Source: Hyaloraphidium curvatum
Lineage: Eukaryota > Monoblepharomycota > Hyaloraphidiomycetes > Hyaloraphidiales > Hyaloraphidiaceae
DNA length: 64,000 nucleotides
Reading direction: 5' to 3'
Assembly (NCBI GenBank): GCA_025558095.1
Contig: JAIVFI010000030.1
Span: 496,001 to 560,000, forward strand
Position 1 is the stretch's first letter, and every line of letters starts with the position of its first letter. Of this stretch, positions 10,854 to 20,848 are shown piece after piece. Position numbers and translations under genes: made by a program. The notes beneath the pieces were generated by a model. It was not told the DNA's origin. It ran no database searches and saw only the letters and a program-made list of their open reading frames with translations.

Positions 10854-12070
10854 TCAGTCCTTCTTTGCCCTCTTCCCGAGGAACTTGTCCAGGTGGTAGA
10901 GCAGGCCCGGCATCTTGTCGTACTGCGGTCGATCGCGTCAAACACCAAACGAGCCACGTGCTGGACAATGCCCACCGCCCTGCACTCCTCCATGTCCCTC
11001 CTGGCTTGATCCTCGGAAGCCACCTGCTCGTTGATGTAGAAGTGGAGGAAGGCCTCGGTTCCGGGGTCCTTGGTGTCCGCGGTCTTGGAGAGCTCAAAGA
11101 GAGCGTGGATCGACGCGGTGGTGGCCACCTCGAGCGCAAAGGCCGACGTGCTTTGAGCGGCGACAGAAAGATACAGGCGCAGGAAAGAATCCACGGGGCG
11201 CATTGTGATCAACGAGGTTTGGAGGGCAGAATGGGAAGTCGAGGCAAAACACGGGATCAACGATGATCAACAAAACAGCAACGTATCCGGATGGAGTCGA
11301 GGAACAATCAGCAAGTGCAAGGAAACGGAAAACACCCGAATCAACCCACAAGGCCTCGGTCGCGCTCGTCCACTCGTCCTTGGGCACCGGGAGCGACTCG
11401 ATGGCGACCTTGTCTCCGCGCTTGATGATAAAGTCCCACATTTTGGTGGCGTGGCTGCAAAGAAACGCAGGAAGGGTCAGTGCCCGCAATCCAGCGAGAA
11501 ACGGAGGGCAGCACGCCGCCGGGACGGCAAGAGCAGGGGCACGTCCGAAGCGGCAGAAACGGGTGCCTGAACCAAATCCGCCTGCCCGACCGAAGTGGAA
11601 ACAACAGCTGACTGTCGCTGTGTCCAACCAAATCCGTCACGGGTTTGCAGCGACCTGGTGGCGCTCCCGAAGCTCTAACCATGGCGTGTTTGCCACGAGG
11701 AGTGATCCCGCCCGCCAACCGCCAGCATCCGGCACATCGGCCTCCGTGGCGCCTTGCTCGCGGCCCGGCACGCGTGTCGACCCTTTTCAGAGAACTTCAC
11801 ACTCACCCCCGCTCCTCGTCACTCTGTGCCTTGAAGTAGGCCGCGATGCCCTCAAAGTTCATGTCGTCGAAGTAGTACGCCATGGCGAGGTAGGCCTGCG
11901 ACGCCGCCATCTCCTTGTTGGCATGCTCGTTGAGCGCCTTGAGCAGCGCGGGGGGGATGCGGTGGCCTGCGGGGGAAAAGGTGAGCGGCTGCAAAGTGGC
12001 GGCCGGCGCGTTGGCCGCCGGGCGCGGCGCGGGACCGACCGGTCGGCGGGTTGTCGACGTCAACGTCCAT
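10854..12070 (-). CDS. Prokaryote-type non-haem ferritin
   Basis: Five exons in reading order: 12070-12040, 11966-11817, 11454-11350, 11151-10976 and 10922-10854, giving 176 aa. The protein begins MDVDVDNPPTGHRIPPALL. Ferroxidase motifs follow: NKEMAASQAYLAMAYYF, SDEERGHATKMWDFI (EExxH-type helix) and NEQVASEDQARRDM. The pattern and length fit bacterial/archaeal FtnA ferritins, which store Fe(III) in a 24-mer cage, better than animal ferritin. No organelle targeting signal is obvious. Introns are 73, 362, 198 and 53 nt; the 362- and 198-nt introns are much longer than is usual here. One acceptor reads CAAAG, so that junction is less certain, though the flanking protein aligns without a gap. 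The gene is convergent with Aquarius and divergent from the acetyltransferase. Confidence 0.88.
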
Positions 12071-12329
12071 CGTGCCTCCGCGTTACTCGCTGAAGAAGAG
12101 GAACAGGCGCGGAGGTCGCCCGAATATGGTGCGGATTGTTGTCCGTCCGTGCCACGGTTCTGGGACCGCGGGAACCGCCAAAGCCAAATCCCCGGCCGGC
12201 GGTCGGCCGTCCGCATCCCGTGCGGAAGTGCAGGAAAGCGTGTCCAAGGCGAAGAAATTGCGCCGTTGGATGTTGCAGTACGCGACCTCGAGCTGAACTT
12301 GCAGAGGAAGCTGCGGGTAACGAGGGGAC

Positions 12330-12815
12330 ATGGCGGCGTTCATTGAGCCGCCCTTCGCACCGGAGACGCAGGACCGGTTGCTCGAGCTCAACAACGCACA
12401 CGCGGTGGAGTTGTCCTACAAGACGCCGGAAGGCTTTGCGGACCTCTTTTCCCGCGCCTCGCACGTGCGGGCCGAGGCGGACGGACTCGCTCTGATTGTG
12501 GCATTCGATGAGACGTGCGACTACGACAACCCCAATTTCTCCTGGCTCAGGAAGCGCTTTCCGCGGTTCTATTACATAGACCGCGTCGTGGTGGGCGAAG
12601 CCGCGCGCGGGCGTGGGCTGGCGCGGCGCATGTACGCAGAACTCGAGCAGCGCACGCGCGCCGAGGGCCGCGAGCGGCTGGTCTGCGAGATCAATGCCGT
12701 GCCGCCGAACCCGCAGTCCGACGCTTTCCATCAGGCGCTGGGTTTTTTTCCAGTGGGTGAGCAGAAGCTCGGGGGCGGTAAGATCGTGAGGTACTGGGCG
12801 AAGGAGCTCGCTTAG
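12330..12815 (+). CDS. GNAT-family N-acetyltransferase
   Basis: Intronless, 161 aa, ATG at 12330, TAG stop. The beta4-alpha3 acetyl-CoA site is visible as YIDRVVVGEAARGRGLARRMYAELE, where VGxxARGRGLA matches the Q/RxxGxG/A loop. It is followed by ERLVCEINAVPPNPQSDAFHQALGFFPVG, the usual C-terminal strand and 'xLGF' element. This arrangement is like bacterial YhbS/RimI-type small-molecule acetyltransferases. The substrate cannot be inferred. It is divergent from ferritin with 259 bp between the starts. Confidence 0.85.
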   Translation: MAAFIEPPFAPETQDRLLELNNAHAVELSYKTPEGFADLFSRASHVRAEADGLALIVAFDETCDYDNPNFSWLRKRFPRFYYIDRVVVGEAARGRGLARRMYAELEQRTRAEGRERLVCEINAVPPNPQSDAFHQALGFFPVGEQKLGGGKIVRYWAKELA

Positions 12816-13061
12816 ATTCGAGGTGCCGCGACCGGTTCCTAGCTCCTTTGCGACCTTGCGATGGCGTCAACGCGGATGTCGTTGTCCATGATGGCAGTGC
12901 TGTGCGCCGGGACTGGCCGCTCCTCAGATCCCCATGACTCAATGGTGCGCTAGTGCTAACCAACGTGATCCGCAATCCATCCTGCCTTCGTACGACCCAT
13001 CACCAAACTAGTTGTCTTCTTGCGAGCATCCCAAGTGCTTCCGACTCCACGTCGCCTCCAG

Positions 13062-14295
13062 TCATCCCTGAGCGCGCCAGGTGGCTTCCCACCCGTCCCT
13101 TTTTCCCGCCATCCATCCGCATTCCTCCCGCCCGGGAAGGAACCCTTGCACGCGTCCGAGAGCCCCTGCAATCGCCCTCCACTCGCCTTCGAGCCGCCTT
13201 ATCACCCATCCCCTGGGCCCGAGGGCGCGGAAGATGCCGGTGCCGAGGTTCAAGTCGAGGACGAGGACGTCGCCGCGGGGAAGCCCGTATGTGTTCGAAT
13301 CCGCCGCCTTGAGCAGGAGGAAAGACACGATGGGGTCGCCGGGAAGCGCAAAGAGCCGCGAAACGGGAAGCGCGGTCGACGCGCGGTTGCTGCCGTCCGA
13401 GAAAAGGTATCCTCGGGACGGGCACGAGCGCGGACGCACCAGGTGCGGCCCGGAAGCGTCCTTCTTGATCGCTGCGATGGGAAGAGATGCGATGATGTCC
13501 GCCGTCTCGGCGTCGTCGAGATCGGGGCCCGCGGCGGTGACTTCGCGGTGCACGTGTCCGCACTCGTGCTCCTTGCACTTGATCTTGGAGCAGCGCGTTC
13601 CGTTGAGGCACAGACGTGTCGGATGTGAACTGCAGCCCCGGGAAAGCGGCCCAGACGCCCTGTTCGCCGCCTTTCGCGACCGGCCTGACAAGACCTCGGC
13701 TGATGTCCAGATCCAGCGAGCGCATCATGGTCTCCGCAGCGCCGCTTCCACTGAGTTGCGGGCAAGGCATGAACATGCGACGGCCTTCCGTGAACTTGCC
13801 CTCGAAAAAGATCTCGAGCTGGCCGGGGACCTCGCCGTTCTTGGCCCAGAGGAACAGCAAGACGGACTCGCGGTCCTTCTTCCGGCCTTCCACCTTCTGG
13901 TTGAACATCCAGAGCGCCATGGAGTCCTCCGGACCTTCATCGTCTCTGAGTTGAATCTGCGGGCACTTTCCGAGGGAACCGTTGGGCCTGGCACGGAGGG
14001 GTTGCGCAAGGGCCGCAAGAGCGAAGTCGAGAAGGAACCTCGATGCCGAGCAGAGCGACTTGTGCTCGGCCCACGCAGCGACCTGGCACGGCTTGGAACA
14101 GTACCACGCCGACTTGCACGCGCCGCAGGCGAAGAGTTTCGGCGACGGAAGGCCGCACCGGGCACACGCGGCGGGGCCGGTGGACTGCATCGAGTCCGGG
14201 CAGAACCCGAAGATGGGCTCGCTGTGCTCGTCGCCGTGTTCGTCACCGTGCGCGTTGTGGTGCTTGTCGCGGTGCTCTTCCCTGCGGGGCGGCAT
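13062..14295 (-). pseudogene. MYND zinc-finger protein with a frameshift (paralogue of 16344-17537)
   Basis: From ATG 14295 the frame encodes a His/Glu/Asp-rich start and then a complete MYND finger (ARCGLPSPKLFACGAC ... WYCSKPCQVAAW ... EHKSLC). It aligns throughout with the intact paralogue at 16344-17537 up to FPGLQFTSDTS. Around 13600-13620 the frame must shift by one base. The next frame then continues with LNGTRCSKIKCKEHECGHVH and runs to the same C-terminus (WEATWRAQG) and stop at 13062. The paralogue reads straight through this point, and no intron-sized gap exists. The cause is a one-base indel, either a recent mutation or a sequence error. Apart from the shift, both halves look like constrained protein. 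MYND domains bind proline-rich peptides in partner proteins. Confidence 0.75.
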
Positions 14296-14572
14296 GGTGG
14301 AGAGGTGTGGTTGGCGTCCAGCTGGCGGTGGAAGAGCTGTGTTTTGGAGGCGTCGATGACGCGCAAACCCAACACCACTAATAGGCACTCTTTGCGCCAC
14401 TCGAGCGCCAATGGAGGCAATATTGTAATTCAAGAGGGGCCTCGGACGAGCGGTAGAGGTCATGGCGCTCGTTGTAGACGACGGAGACCGAACTGCGCGT
14501 GATTCTCAGATCCGTTTCGCGTGATCACAGGACAAGAGGTCAAAAGGACATTATCCATCTCTGCGCTGTCTG

Positions 14573-16161
14573 CTACCTCGCTCTCCCCCGGCGGCCGTCT
14601 TGCTCCGGCTCCCGTCGGCCTTGCGTTCCTTTCCTGCCACACCATCGCCCAAACCCTTCTTCGCGCAACGCGGCCGCAGTGGCGGCGCGCCTCGTCTGCA
14701 GAAAGTCGGCCACCTCCCGCTCGACCTTTTCTGCCAGATCGATGCGACCCGCGGTCCGGTAGTATCTCGCGATCGTGGCAGAGTGGTTCGGCGAGCGCTC
14801 CATCCCCTCCCGCTCCATCCTTTCCACCAGCCGATCACCGGCTTCAAAGTCCCTGCGGTACATCGCATCACTCAGCAACCCGTCGAGCATCACCGACGTG
14901 GGTCGTATGCTAAACGGTTCGGCGGAGAAGCAGTCCAGGGCGGCGTGGGCGAGGCGGTGGTGCCGCCACGTAGTTGCCGCCTCGATCGCTGTGCCGACGA
15001 CGAAGTTGTTCAGGGCTTCCTCGCACCGGCGAGGGGCGGAGGCAAACCGCAGGATCTGCACGATCTTGCGGGCGGGCGACACGGACCCCGGCGCAAGACC
15101 GGGGCGGTAGAGCTCGGCAAACCGCGGGGGTTCCGAAGCTGCTAGTGCATCGCGCAGGGCTCCCGTGGGGTCGTCGGCACGCTCGATATCCAAAAGCGCG
15201 TTATCGTCGTCCGGTATGGCGGCCCTGCTACCCGGATCGAACCGCAGCTCGCCCCAGTGGGGCACGGCCAGGTCCGCCACCCAGCCCGCGGTTCGGGCGT
15301 ACCCCGGCAGATCCTCCGAACGCGATAGTTTGGCCTCCTGCACGGCATTCAGGAGGATGTTAATGACGTAGGCGTTGGTCCTGAACCCCGAGACGACCTG
15401 GGAACACTCGTGGAGCAGCCTCAGGGTGGCGGTGTAGTTGCCCTCCGTCGCGACACGCCGCACAAGCGCCGTGAGCGTCTTGATGCTTATGGGGACACCC
15501 CCCTTAGACAGAGACAGAAAGTTCATCACCTGCGGCACTGTGTGCTGTCGCGGATCCGCTGTTCAGCCGGGGCGACGCGTCTCAAACCACTTGCGTGCAC
15601 TCACACAAGGCGGTAATCGTTCAACTGCACGAAACGCGTCCCCGCCGTGTTCGCAACCGTCACCCGCGCGGCGATACAATCCTCGAACACCCGGAGCATC
15701 CTCGTGCACGCCTTGTCCGCGAGGGCCTTGGCCCCAGGATCGAGCAGCGCCGCGCCCAGGACCTCGCGCGACCTGGCCTGCTCCTCGACCGCGTGCGACG
15801 CAAGAAAGTAGCCAAAGGTGTCGATGTCGAACGGCGACAGGCCCCGTGCCGATCCCAGCTCGTTGTACGCCTCCCACGCCGCGTCCGCCAACTCGGATTC
15901 CTTGAGGGGGCTATGATCCAGCGCCTTCAAAGCGACCCGGAACCGCGCCACTGGGGCGTCCCGTCCAAAATGTGTCGACACCCGGCGGCATGCCTGCACC
16001 GGGCCGGCTTTGACCGGGGGAAGAGGGGCGGGAATCGCGTGGAACGGCGCGCGGTCCCGCGCGTTTGCGGCGACGCATCGCGGCGTGGAGGCCCAATGCG
16101 GCGCCGTTGGAGCATTAGGAAATAGCCGCGCCGGGTGGGTAAGGCGGCGGAGGGCCCTCAT
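14573..16161 (-). CDS. Mitochondrial PPR/TPR-like helical-repeat protein
   Basis: Two exons: 16161-15607 and 15529-14573 (77-nt intron), giving 503 aa. The N-terminus (MRALRRLTHPARLFPNAPT...) is rich in Arg, Ala and hydroxylated residues and lacks acids, as expected for a mitochondrial presequence. Degenerate helical hairpins follow. The clearest, near residues 390-460, are TSVMLDGLLSDAMYRRDFE, AGDRLVERMEREGM and NHSATIARYYRTAGRIDLAE, with the spacing of pentatricopeptide repeats (~35 aa). PPR proteins usually bind organellar RNA; the target is unknown. The junction uses donor GTGTGA and acceptor CGCAG in phase 0; other choices hit stops. It lies between the two MYND paralogues. Confidence 0.7.
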
Positions 16162-16343
16162 GTCGCGGGCAGGTTGGAATGGAGTGACGCGTTCCGTGGG
16201 GAACGAGCGGCGACTGCACGATGCGATCCGGGCCGCCAGGACCAGCGAACGTCCTCGCGAACGATCCATTGTAGACCCGTCCACCTTGCTGAGCGACGTT
16301 TCGAGCTGCATTCTCAGCTCGCACGGATAAACGACAGCCTTCG

Positions 16344-17537
16344 TTACCCGTGAGCACGCCACATCGCGTCCCATCCGTCCCTCGTCCCGTCCATCCAGCC
16401 GCACTCGTTCCTCTTTCCCTTCAATTCCGGCACGGTCCCGAATCCAGCGGCAAATGCTGTCCATCCCGGGTTCAGCCTTCGAAGCACCCATCCGCTGGAA
16501 ACGAGAGCGCGAAAGACGCCAGTGCCGATGTTGACGTCCAGCACGAGGATTTCGCCGCGCGGAAGCTTGAACACGTTGCCTTCCGATGCCTTGAGAAAGA
16601 GGAACGAGACGACGGGGTCGCCAGGAAGCGCAAAGAGCCGCAAGCCGGGAAGGGCGGTCGAGGCGCGGTTGCTGCCGTCGGGAAAGAGGTAACCATGGGA
16701 AGGAGACGAGCCCGGACGCACAAGGTATCTCGAACTCGAAGAGCCGTCTTCCTTTGCAGCAGGAATGGGGAGGGCGGAGATGATCACGGCCGTTAACGCG
16801 TCGTCCTGAAGGAGTGCCGCGGCCGTCATGGCACGGTGCACGTGGCCGCACTCATGCTTTGCACACTTCCTCGCCGAGCACCGCTTGCCGCGGCGCGGCT
16901 CGGAAGTGTTCGTGGTAAAGTCCAGGCCGGGGAACGCGGTCCAGCCGAGGTCACCGCTGACGATCCGCACCCCCACGAGTCCCCTGGAGGCGTCCAAGTG
17001 CAGATTACGCAGAAGCACGCTCCGGGCGTCGTTCTCCTTCAGCGATGAGCAGTCCACGAAATTGTACTTCCGTTCGTTGATGACGGTCTGGTAGCTGATC
17101 TCGAGCAGGCCGACAACATCCGGCACGGGACTCGACAGGAAAAGCACGGCGGTGTTCCGTTCCTTTTCGCTTTCCCCGAGCTTGTGGTTGTGCAGCCACA
17201 AGGAGACGGTGCCTTCGGGCCCATGGTCGTCGCGCAGCTGGATCTGGGGGCAAGCGACGTCGGTCCCGTTGGGCGTCGCGGAGAGAGGTTGCGCAACCGC
17301 CGCCCCGGCGAAGTCGAGCAGATGCCTCAGTATCGGGCAGGCGAGCTTGTGCTCGCGCCAGGCCGCGGTCTGGCACGCCTTCTGGCAGTACGTCACCGAC
17401 CGGCACGCACCGCATGTGAGGAGCTTCGCCGACGGCACGCCGCAGCGGGCGATCGCGGCGCGGCCGGCGGACTCCATGGAATCTGGGCAGAACGCAAAGA
17501 TGGGGTCGGTGCGCTCGGGATCCTGGTCGCGGGACAT
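16344..17537 (-). CDS. MYND-type zinc-finger protein, intact paralogue with altered finger
   Basis: Single exon, 397 aa from ATG 17537. It has the same architecture as the frameshifted copy at 13062-14295: an N-terminal MYND-like finger followed by ~300 residues of shared domain with conserved CPQIQLRDDHGPEG, KHECGHVH, YLFPDGSNRAST and LFALPGDPVVSF. The first zinc ligand of the finger is changed: AAIARCGVPS here against AACARCGLPS in the paralogue, so Cys is replaced by Ile while the other Cys/His ligands remain. The finger may fold poorly or use another ligand. An upstream in-frame extension to 17645 overlaps the duplicated segment at 17606-17751 and is not needed. The function of the shared domain is unknown. 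Confidence 0.75.
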   Translation of the reverse strand: MSRDQDPERTDPIFAFCPDSMESAGRAAIARCGVPSAKLLTCGACRSVTYCQKACQTAAWREHKLACPILRHLLDFAGAAVAQPLSATPNGTDVACPQIQLRDDHGPEGTVSLWLHNHKLGESEKERNTAVLFLSSPVPDVVGLLEISYQTVINERKYNFVDCSSLKENDARSVLLRNLHLDASRGLVGVRIVSGDLGWTAFPGLDFTTNTSEPRRGKRCSARKCAKHECGHVHRAMTAAALLQDDALTAVIISALPIPAAKEDGSSSSRYLVRPGSSPSHGYLFPDGSNRASTALPGLRLFALPGDPVVSFLFLKASEGNVFKLPRGEILVLDVNIGTGVFRALVSSGWVLRRLNPGWTAFAAGFGTVPELKGKRNECGWMDGTRDGWDAMWRAHG

Positions 17538-17605
17538 GGCTTGTTTTGCAGTGGGGCGTCGCGTGACCGGGGCGGGTGCCTGCAGTTCAACGAAGGTTCT
17601 CCAAT

Positions 17606-17751
17606 TCGAAGCAGGTTGCCGACTGCCCGCGCGCGAAGAAAACAACGCGCCCCAAAGCGAGCAGTGCCGCAGTGCTCGAGGTCACTGCATTACCTCCTGA
17701 GCCCGGAGAGCGGGAGGTCTGCCAACTCCCAACCGATGCCCTCGCCTTACC
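17606..17751. repeat. Dispersed direct repeat, copy 1
   Basis: 146 bp nearly identical to 19269-19421; the second copy carries a 7-bp insertion (GCCCAAG) after CCCGGAG. Both begin TCGAAGCAGGTTGCCGACTG and end CGATGCCCTCGCCTTACC. This copy lies 69 bp upstream of the leftward MYND gene start, so it covers that gene's promoter or 5' leader. Confidence 0.9.
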
Positions 17752-18908
17752 GGTCTCTTGGCGAGCGGCGGCCCCGGTCGACGTCGACGTTGACGTTACT
17801 CACCTACGAATCCCCAATACAGTCCAAGATCCGCGTCCAGAGAGATCCAAGTCGGTGGGGGACAACGGATCGGGGCGGAAGGGAGGCAGGTGTGAGAAAA
17901 CGTCGACAAGGGCAAAAGACGTGTCGACTGGGGGCCGCGCGCCGCTAGGAGACCGTGCTGACGTTTGCGCGATCCAGCGGAGAGGGCGCGGGGTACCGGC
18001 AGCTGAGGTCCGGACTCACGGAATGGCACGCGGGGGCGGGCGATCGGCGATTGCGCCATGCCGAAGCCGCTCACTGCCACAAGCCTCTGCCGGTTGGCGT
18101 TGCGCTAGCAGGCGATCGCGCAACGCAGAACCTGCTGAGGCAGGGCGCCCATGGAGGCGAACAACAGGCCAGTACCGTCGACGTTGATTCCCAAGACCAG
18201 CGGCAAGGACCGGGCTTGGATGATTTCGAAAAACCCCCGGAGGCGCGCTGGTTGGCACTGCCGCAGTCGTGCAAGAACGAAACGTAGCAGGCGGCGGAGT
18301 GAGGGCCAAGGACCAGTCCGTGTGTACGGAATGAAGCCCTGGTTGGAAGAGACGGAAGGGGCCAAGTGGCGATCGGAGAGTATAGTGCGGTTGCGGCCTG
18401 GCGGGCGAGCTGTACGCGGGAGAAGCATCCCCACCCACCAGGCCGCAACCGGTGGGTGGGAGACGCTAGCCGTACTGCAGGGAGAGATACTGGCCAGATG
18501 AGTGGTCTGCGTGACTCGAAATCAATTCACCCGCGCACTCGTCTCGTACAGTTCGCGTCGTCGCAAGGACGAAATGCATGTAGGAAACAGATGTGGTAGC
18601 CAGACCAAGTGCTCGCATCCGGATAGGAGGGAATAGGGGGAGAGGAAGGAGTAGGACCGCTGGAGGCCAACCCGGCCACTACGTTGCCAGGCGGCATCGC
18701 AGACTCGGCTGTTGCTGCGGAGGAGTGAGAACCTCCGTGGTCTGACGAGGTCGACGCGGGATGAACGAGACCGCGATCGGTGTCAATCATAAAGCCGGAA
18801 CCAGGATGGAGATATCAGCGGCCGAGAGGCCGAAAGAAGGTAAAAGACGTGCCCAGGCCCCCGCGATGAGCAAGGAGCAAAAACGGTGCAGACGGTGGTG
18901 TACGCGAG
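17752..18908. other. Gene-poor stretch
   Basis: No frame on either strand shows family similarity, good splice signals or a plausible start. The codon-position pattern seen in neighbouring genes is absent. It may be intergenic DNA or a decayed element. Confidence 0.5.
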
Positions 18909-19184
18909 GGACGAGGGAGGCCTGCTGCGCGGCGGCGGACGTGTGTCCGGCTCGACGACAGGGAAGAGTGCGTACGGGGCCGGGCGACCCAGAGAGAAGG
19001 CCCGAGAGCTCGCCACGGGGAGCCGGGTCCGGCGGGAGGTGTAGACGTGAGGTACGAGCGAGGCCTGCGCGGCGGCGGGCGTGTGTCGGCGTCGACGACA
19101 GGGAAGAGTGCGTACAGGGCCGGGCGACCCAGAGCGAAGGCCCGAGAGCTCGCCACGGGGAGCCGGGTCCCGCGGGAGGTGTGA
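18909..19184. repeat. Tandem duplication, ~140-bp unit x2
   Basis: Two adjacent copies are offset by exactly 140 bp. For example, GGGAAGAGTGCGTAC starts at 18961 and again at 19101, and GAGAGCTCGCCACGGGGAGC recurs with the same offset. The copies differ by scattered substitutions and a few small indels. No coding frame is conserved between them, so this is a DNA-level duplication. Confidence 0.88.
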
Positions 19185-19268
19185 AGTAAAGACCTAGGCT
19201 CGCGCCGGACGTGCCAGTCCGGCGGCCACAGGCGTGGGACACCGTCCCTGCAGTTCTAATCTGCGTGC

Positions 19269-19421
19269 TCGAAGCAGGTTGCCGACTGCCCGCGCGCGAA
19301 GAAAACAACGCGCCCCAAAGCGAGCAGTGCCGCAGTGCTCGAGGTCACTGCATTACCTCCTGAGCCCGGAGGCCCAAGAGCGGGAGGTCTGCCAACTCCC
19401 AACCGATGCCCTCGCCTTACC
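19269..19421. repeat. Dispersed direct repeat, copy 2
   Basis: Second copy of the 17606-17751 segment, 153 bp with a 7-bp insertion. No MYND gene follows it on the minus strand; the 140-bp tandem duplication lies next to it instead. Upstream of both copies the decamer CCTGCAGTTC is also shared. Confidence 0.9.
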
Positions 19422-19655
19422 AATTCAAAACGTGATTGAAAAACATTGGTTCTTCCTCGCTGCCGCCAAGCTGTCGCAACCTGCCTGCTATATTGTCCTG
19501 AGTACTATCACCCTACTTCCCTCGCAAAGCTGCGATCGCGAACGCATGCGAAGCTCCGATTCCGTGTGCAAGATGGAAAGAGAAGGACGAGGAGCTACTG
19601 TGAAAGCGTCAGAGTCAAACTCCAGAGGCAGGATGCGATCTACCTTGGTGAATGA

Positions 19656-20528
19656 TCACCCTCCCCAGGTGCCTCCCTCGGCCACCGCTGCGGCGGCCTT
19701 GTCGTCACGGCGACGCCTCGCGCTGCTACCGCTACCGCCACCGCCACCACCGCCGCCGTGCGGGGGGGGCGGAGGGGTCGGCTCGACGTATCCGAAGCCC
19801 CAGCAGCTGCCTTGGGGAATGCAGATGTTCCTTGCCTGGCCGATCGACGAAGTGCAGCAGGTTTCCATGATGCAGACCTCGCCGTTCCTGCAGTCGATCG
19901 AGCGCTTGCAATCGACGACTCCCGTAGTGTAGCAGCTCCCGATCTGCGAGCAGAAACCGCCGCCCTCGGCGGTCAGCGTGCAGCGGCAGAGGTTGTTGGC
20001 GGGGTCGCAGTGCGCGAGGGTCGGGGTGTTCTCCCAGATGAAAGAGCCGCGAACGCAGGTGCCGACCGTTCCATTGCCGTTGTCGATCGCACAACCCGAG
20101 CTGCACCGGCCCTGGTCGCAGGTCGCACCGATGCGGCACTGGGAACGAAGCGTGTGAGGCGATCACCTGGCAAACGCACGTTTGACGAAATGGAACCTTG
20201 ACGTCACAGTTGCCGCAGTGCATAGGGTCCGTCCTAAGCAGCGCGACGAGGCTTCGTTAGAGTCGTGTCGGGTGCGAGCAGCGGACGATGCCGACAGGTA
20301 GTTCACGCAAATCAGAGTGTTGTCAGTTCCGTTGTAGCCGCAGACCTTCTGGGTTCCTGGGAAGGGGCAGTGGTCGACAGTCTGAGCCGAGAGGGCGAAG
20401 ATCGTTGTTAGGCAGACGGCGGCCGAGGAACCGCGCGGGACACCCACGACGTCGTGCATAGCGCCCGCGGACGAAACGAGAAGCGCGATGACGGCGACGA
20501 AGACGGGAAGCAGGCCTTTGGCGAGCAT
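19656..20528 (-). CDS. Secreted cysteine-rich protein
   Basis: Three exons: 20528-20296, 20233-20197 and 20138-19656 (introns 62 and 58 nt), giving 250 aa. The signal peptide is MLAKGLLPVFVAVIALLVSSAGA. Splicing rebuilds a familiar Cys motif: CVNYLTDPMHCGNCDVK joined to CRIGATCDQGRC. This is the 'LxTDPxNCGxCGxxCxxGxxC' pattern of extracellular Stig1-like and related fungal/oomycete proteins. More Cys pairs follow (TLAHCDPANNLCRC, VVDCKRSIDCRNGEVCIMETCC), then a Pro/Gly-rich C-terminal tail with a run of about nine Gly. A CTAAC branch site sits in the first intron. It probably acts in the cell wall or outside the cell; no enzyme motif is visible. Confidence 0.75.
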
Positions 20529-20848
20529 CTTGATTGGACTGGAAGTTGGTGTCGATCGATGGTGCGTCGTCGTCGAATCGCCCTTTTGGGTTCGCGGGGA
20601 GGGTGAATAGGCCGATGACAGGGAATCGCCGAAGTCAGCCCCCGTCCGAAAAAATCCCGAAGCAATGCACTCATTGCGAGACGGAGCGATGTTGTGTGCT
20701 TCCAGCAGCTCGCCTTTCCTAGATGCCGCGGGGACATGCATTGCCGGGGCCGGGTGCATGCAGTGATTTGTAATCGCGGCTCTGGCGACACGCCGACAAA
20801 CTGCAGCCGGCCCCTCTGAAAACCGGGCCGGCCGCAATTGGACATGCT
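20529..20848. other. Intergenic region between two leftward genes
   Basis: 320 bp covering the promoter of the secreted Cys-rich gene and the 3' flank of the glycosyltransferase gene. No RNA gene, repeat or convincing frame seen. Confidence 0.45.

Noticed and set aside
17752-19268. Transposable element with the 140-bp and 150-bp repeats as ends
   Set aside because: The repeats are direct, not inverted, no target-site duplication is visible, and no transposase or reverse transcriptase frame lies between them.
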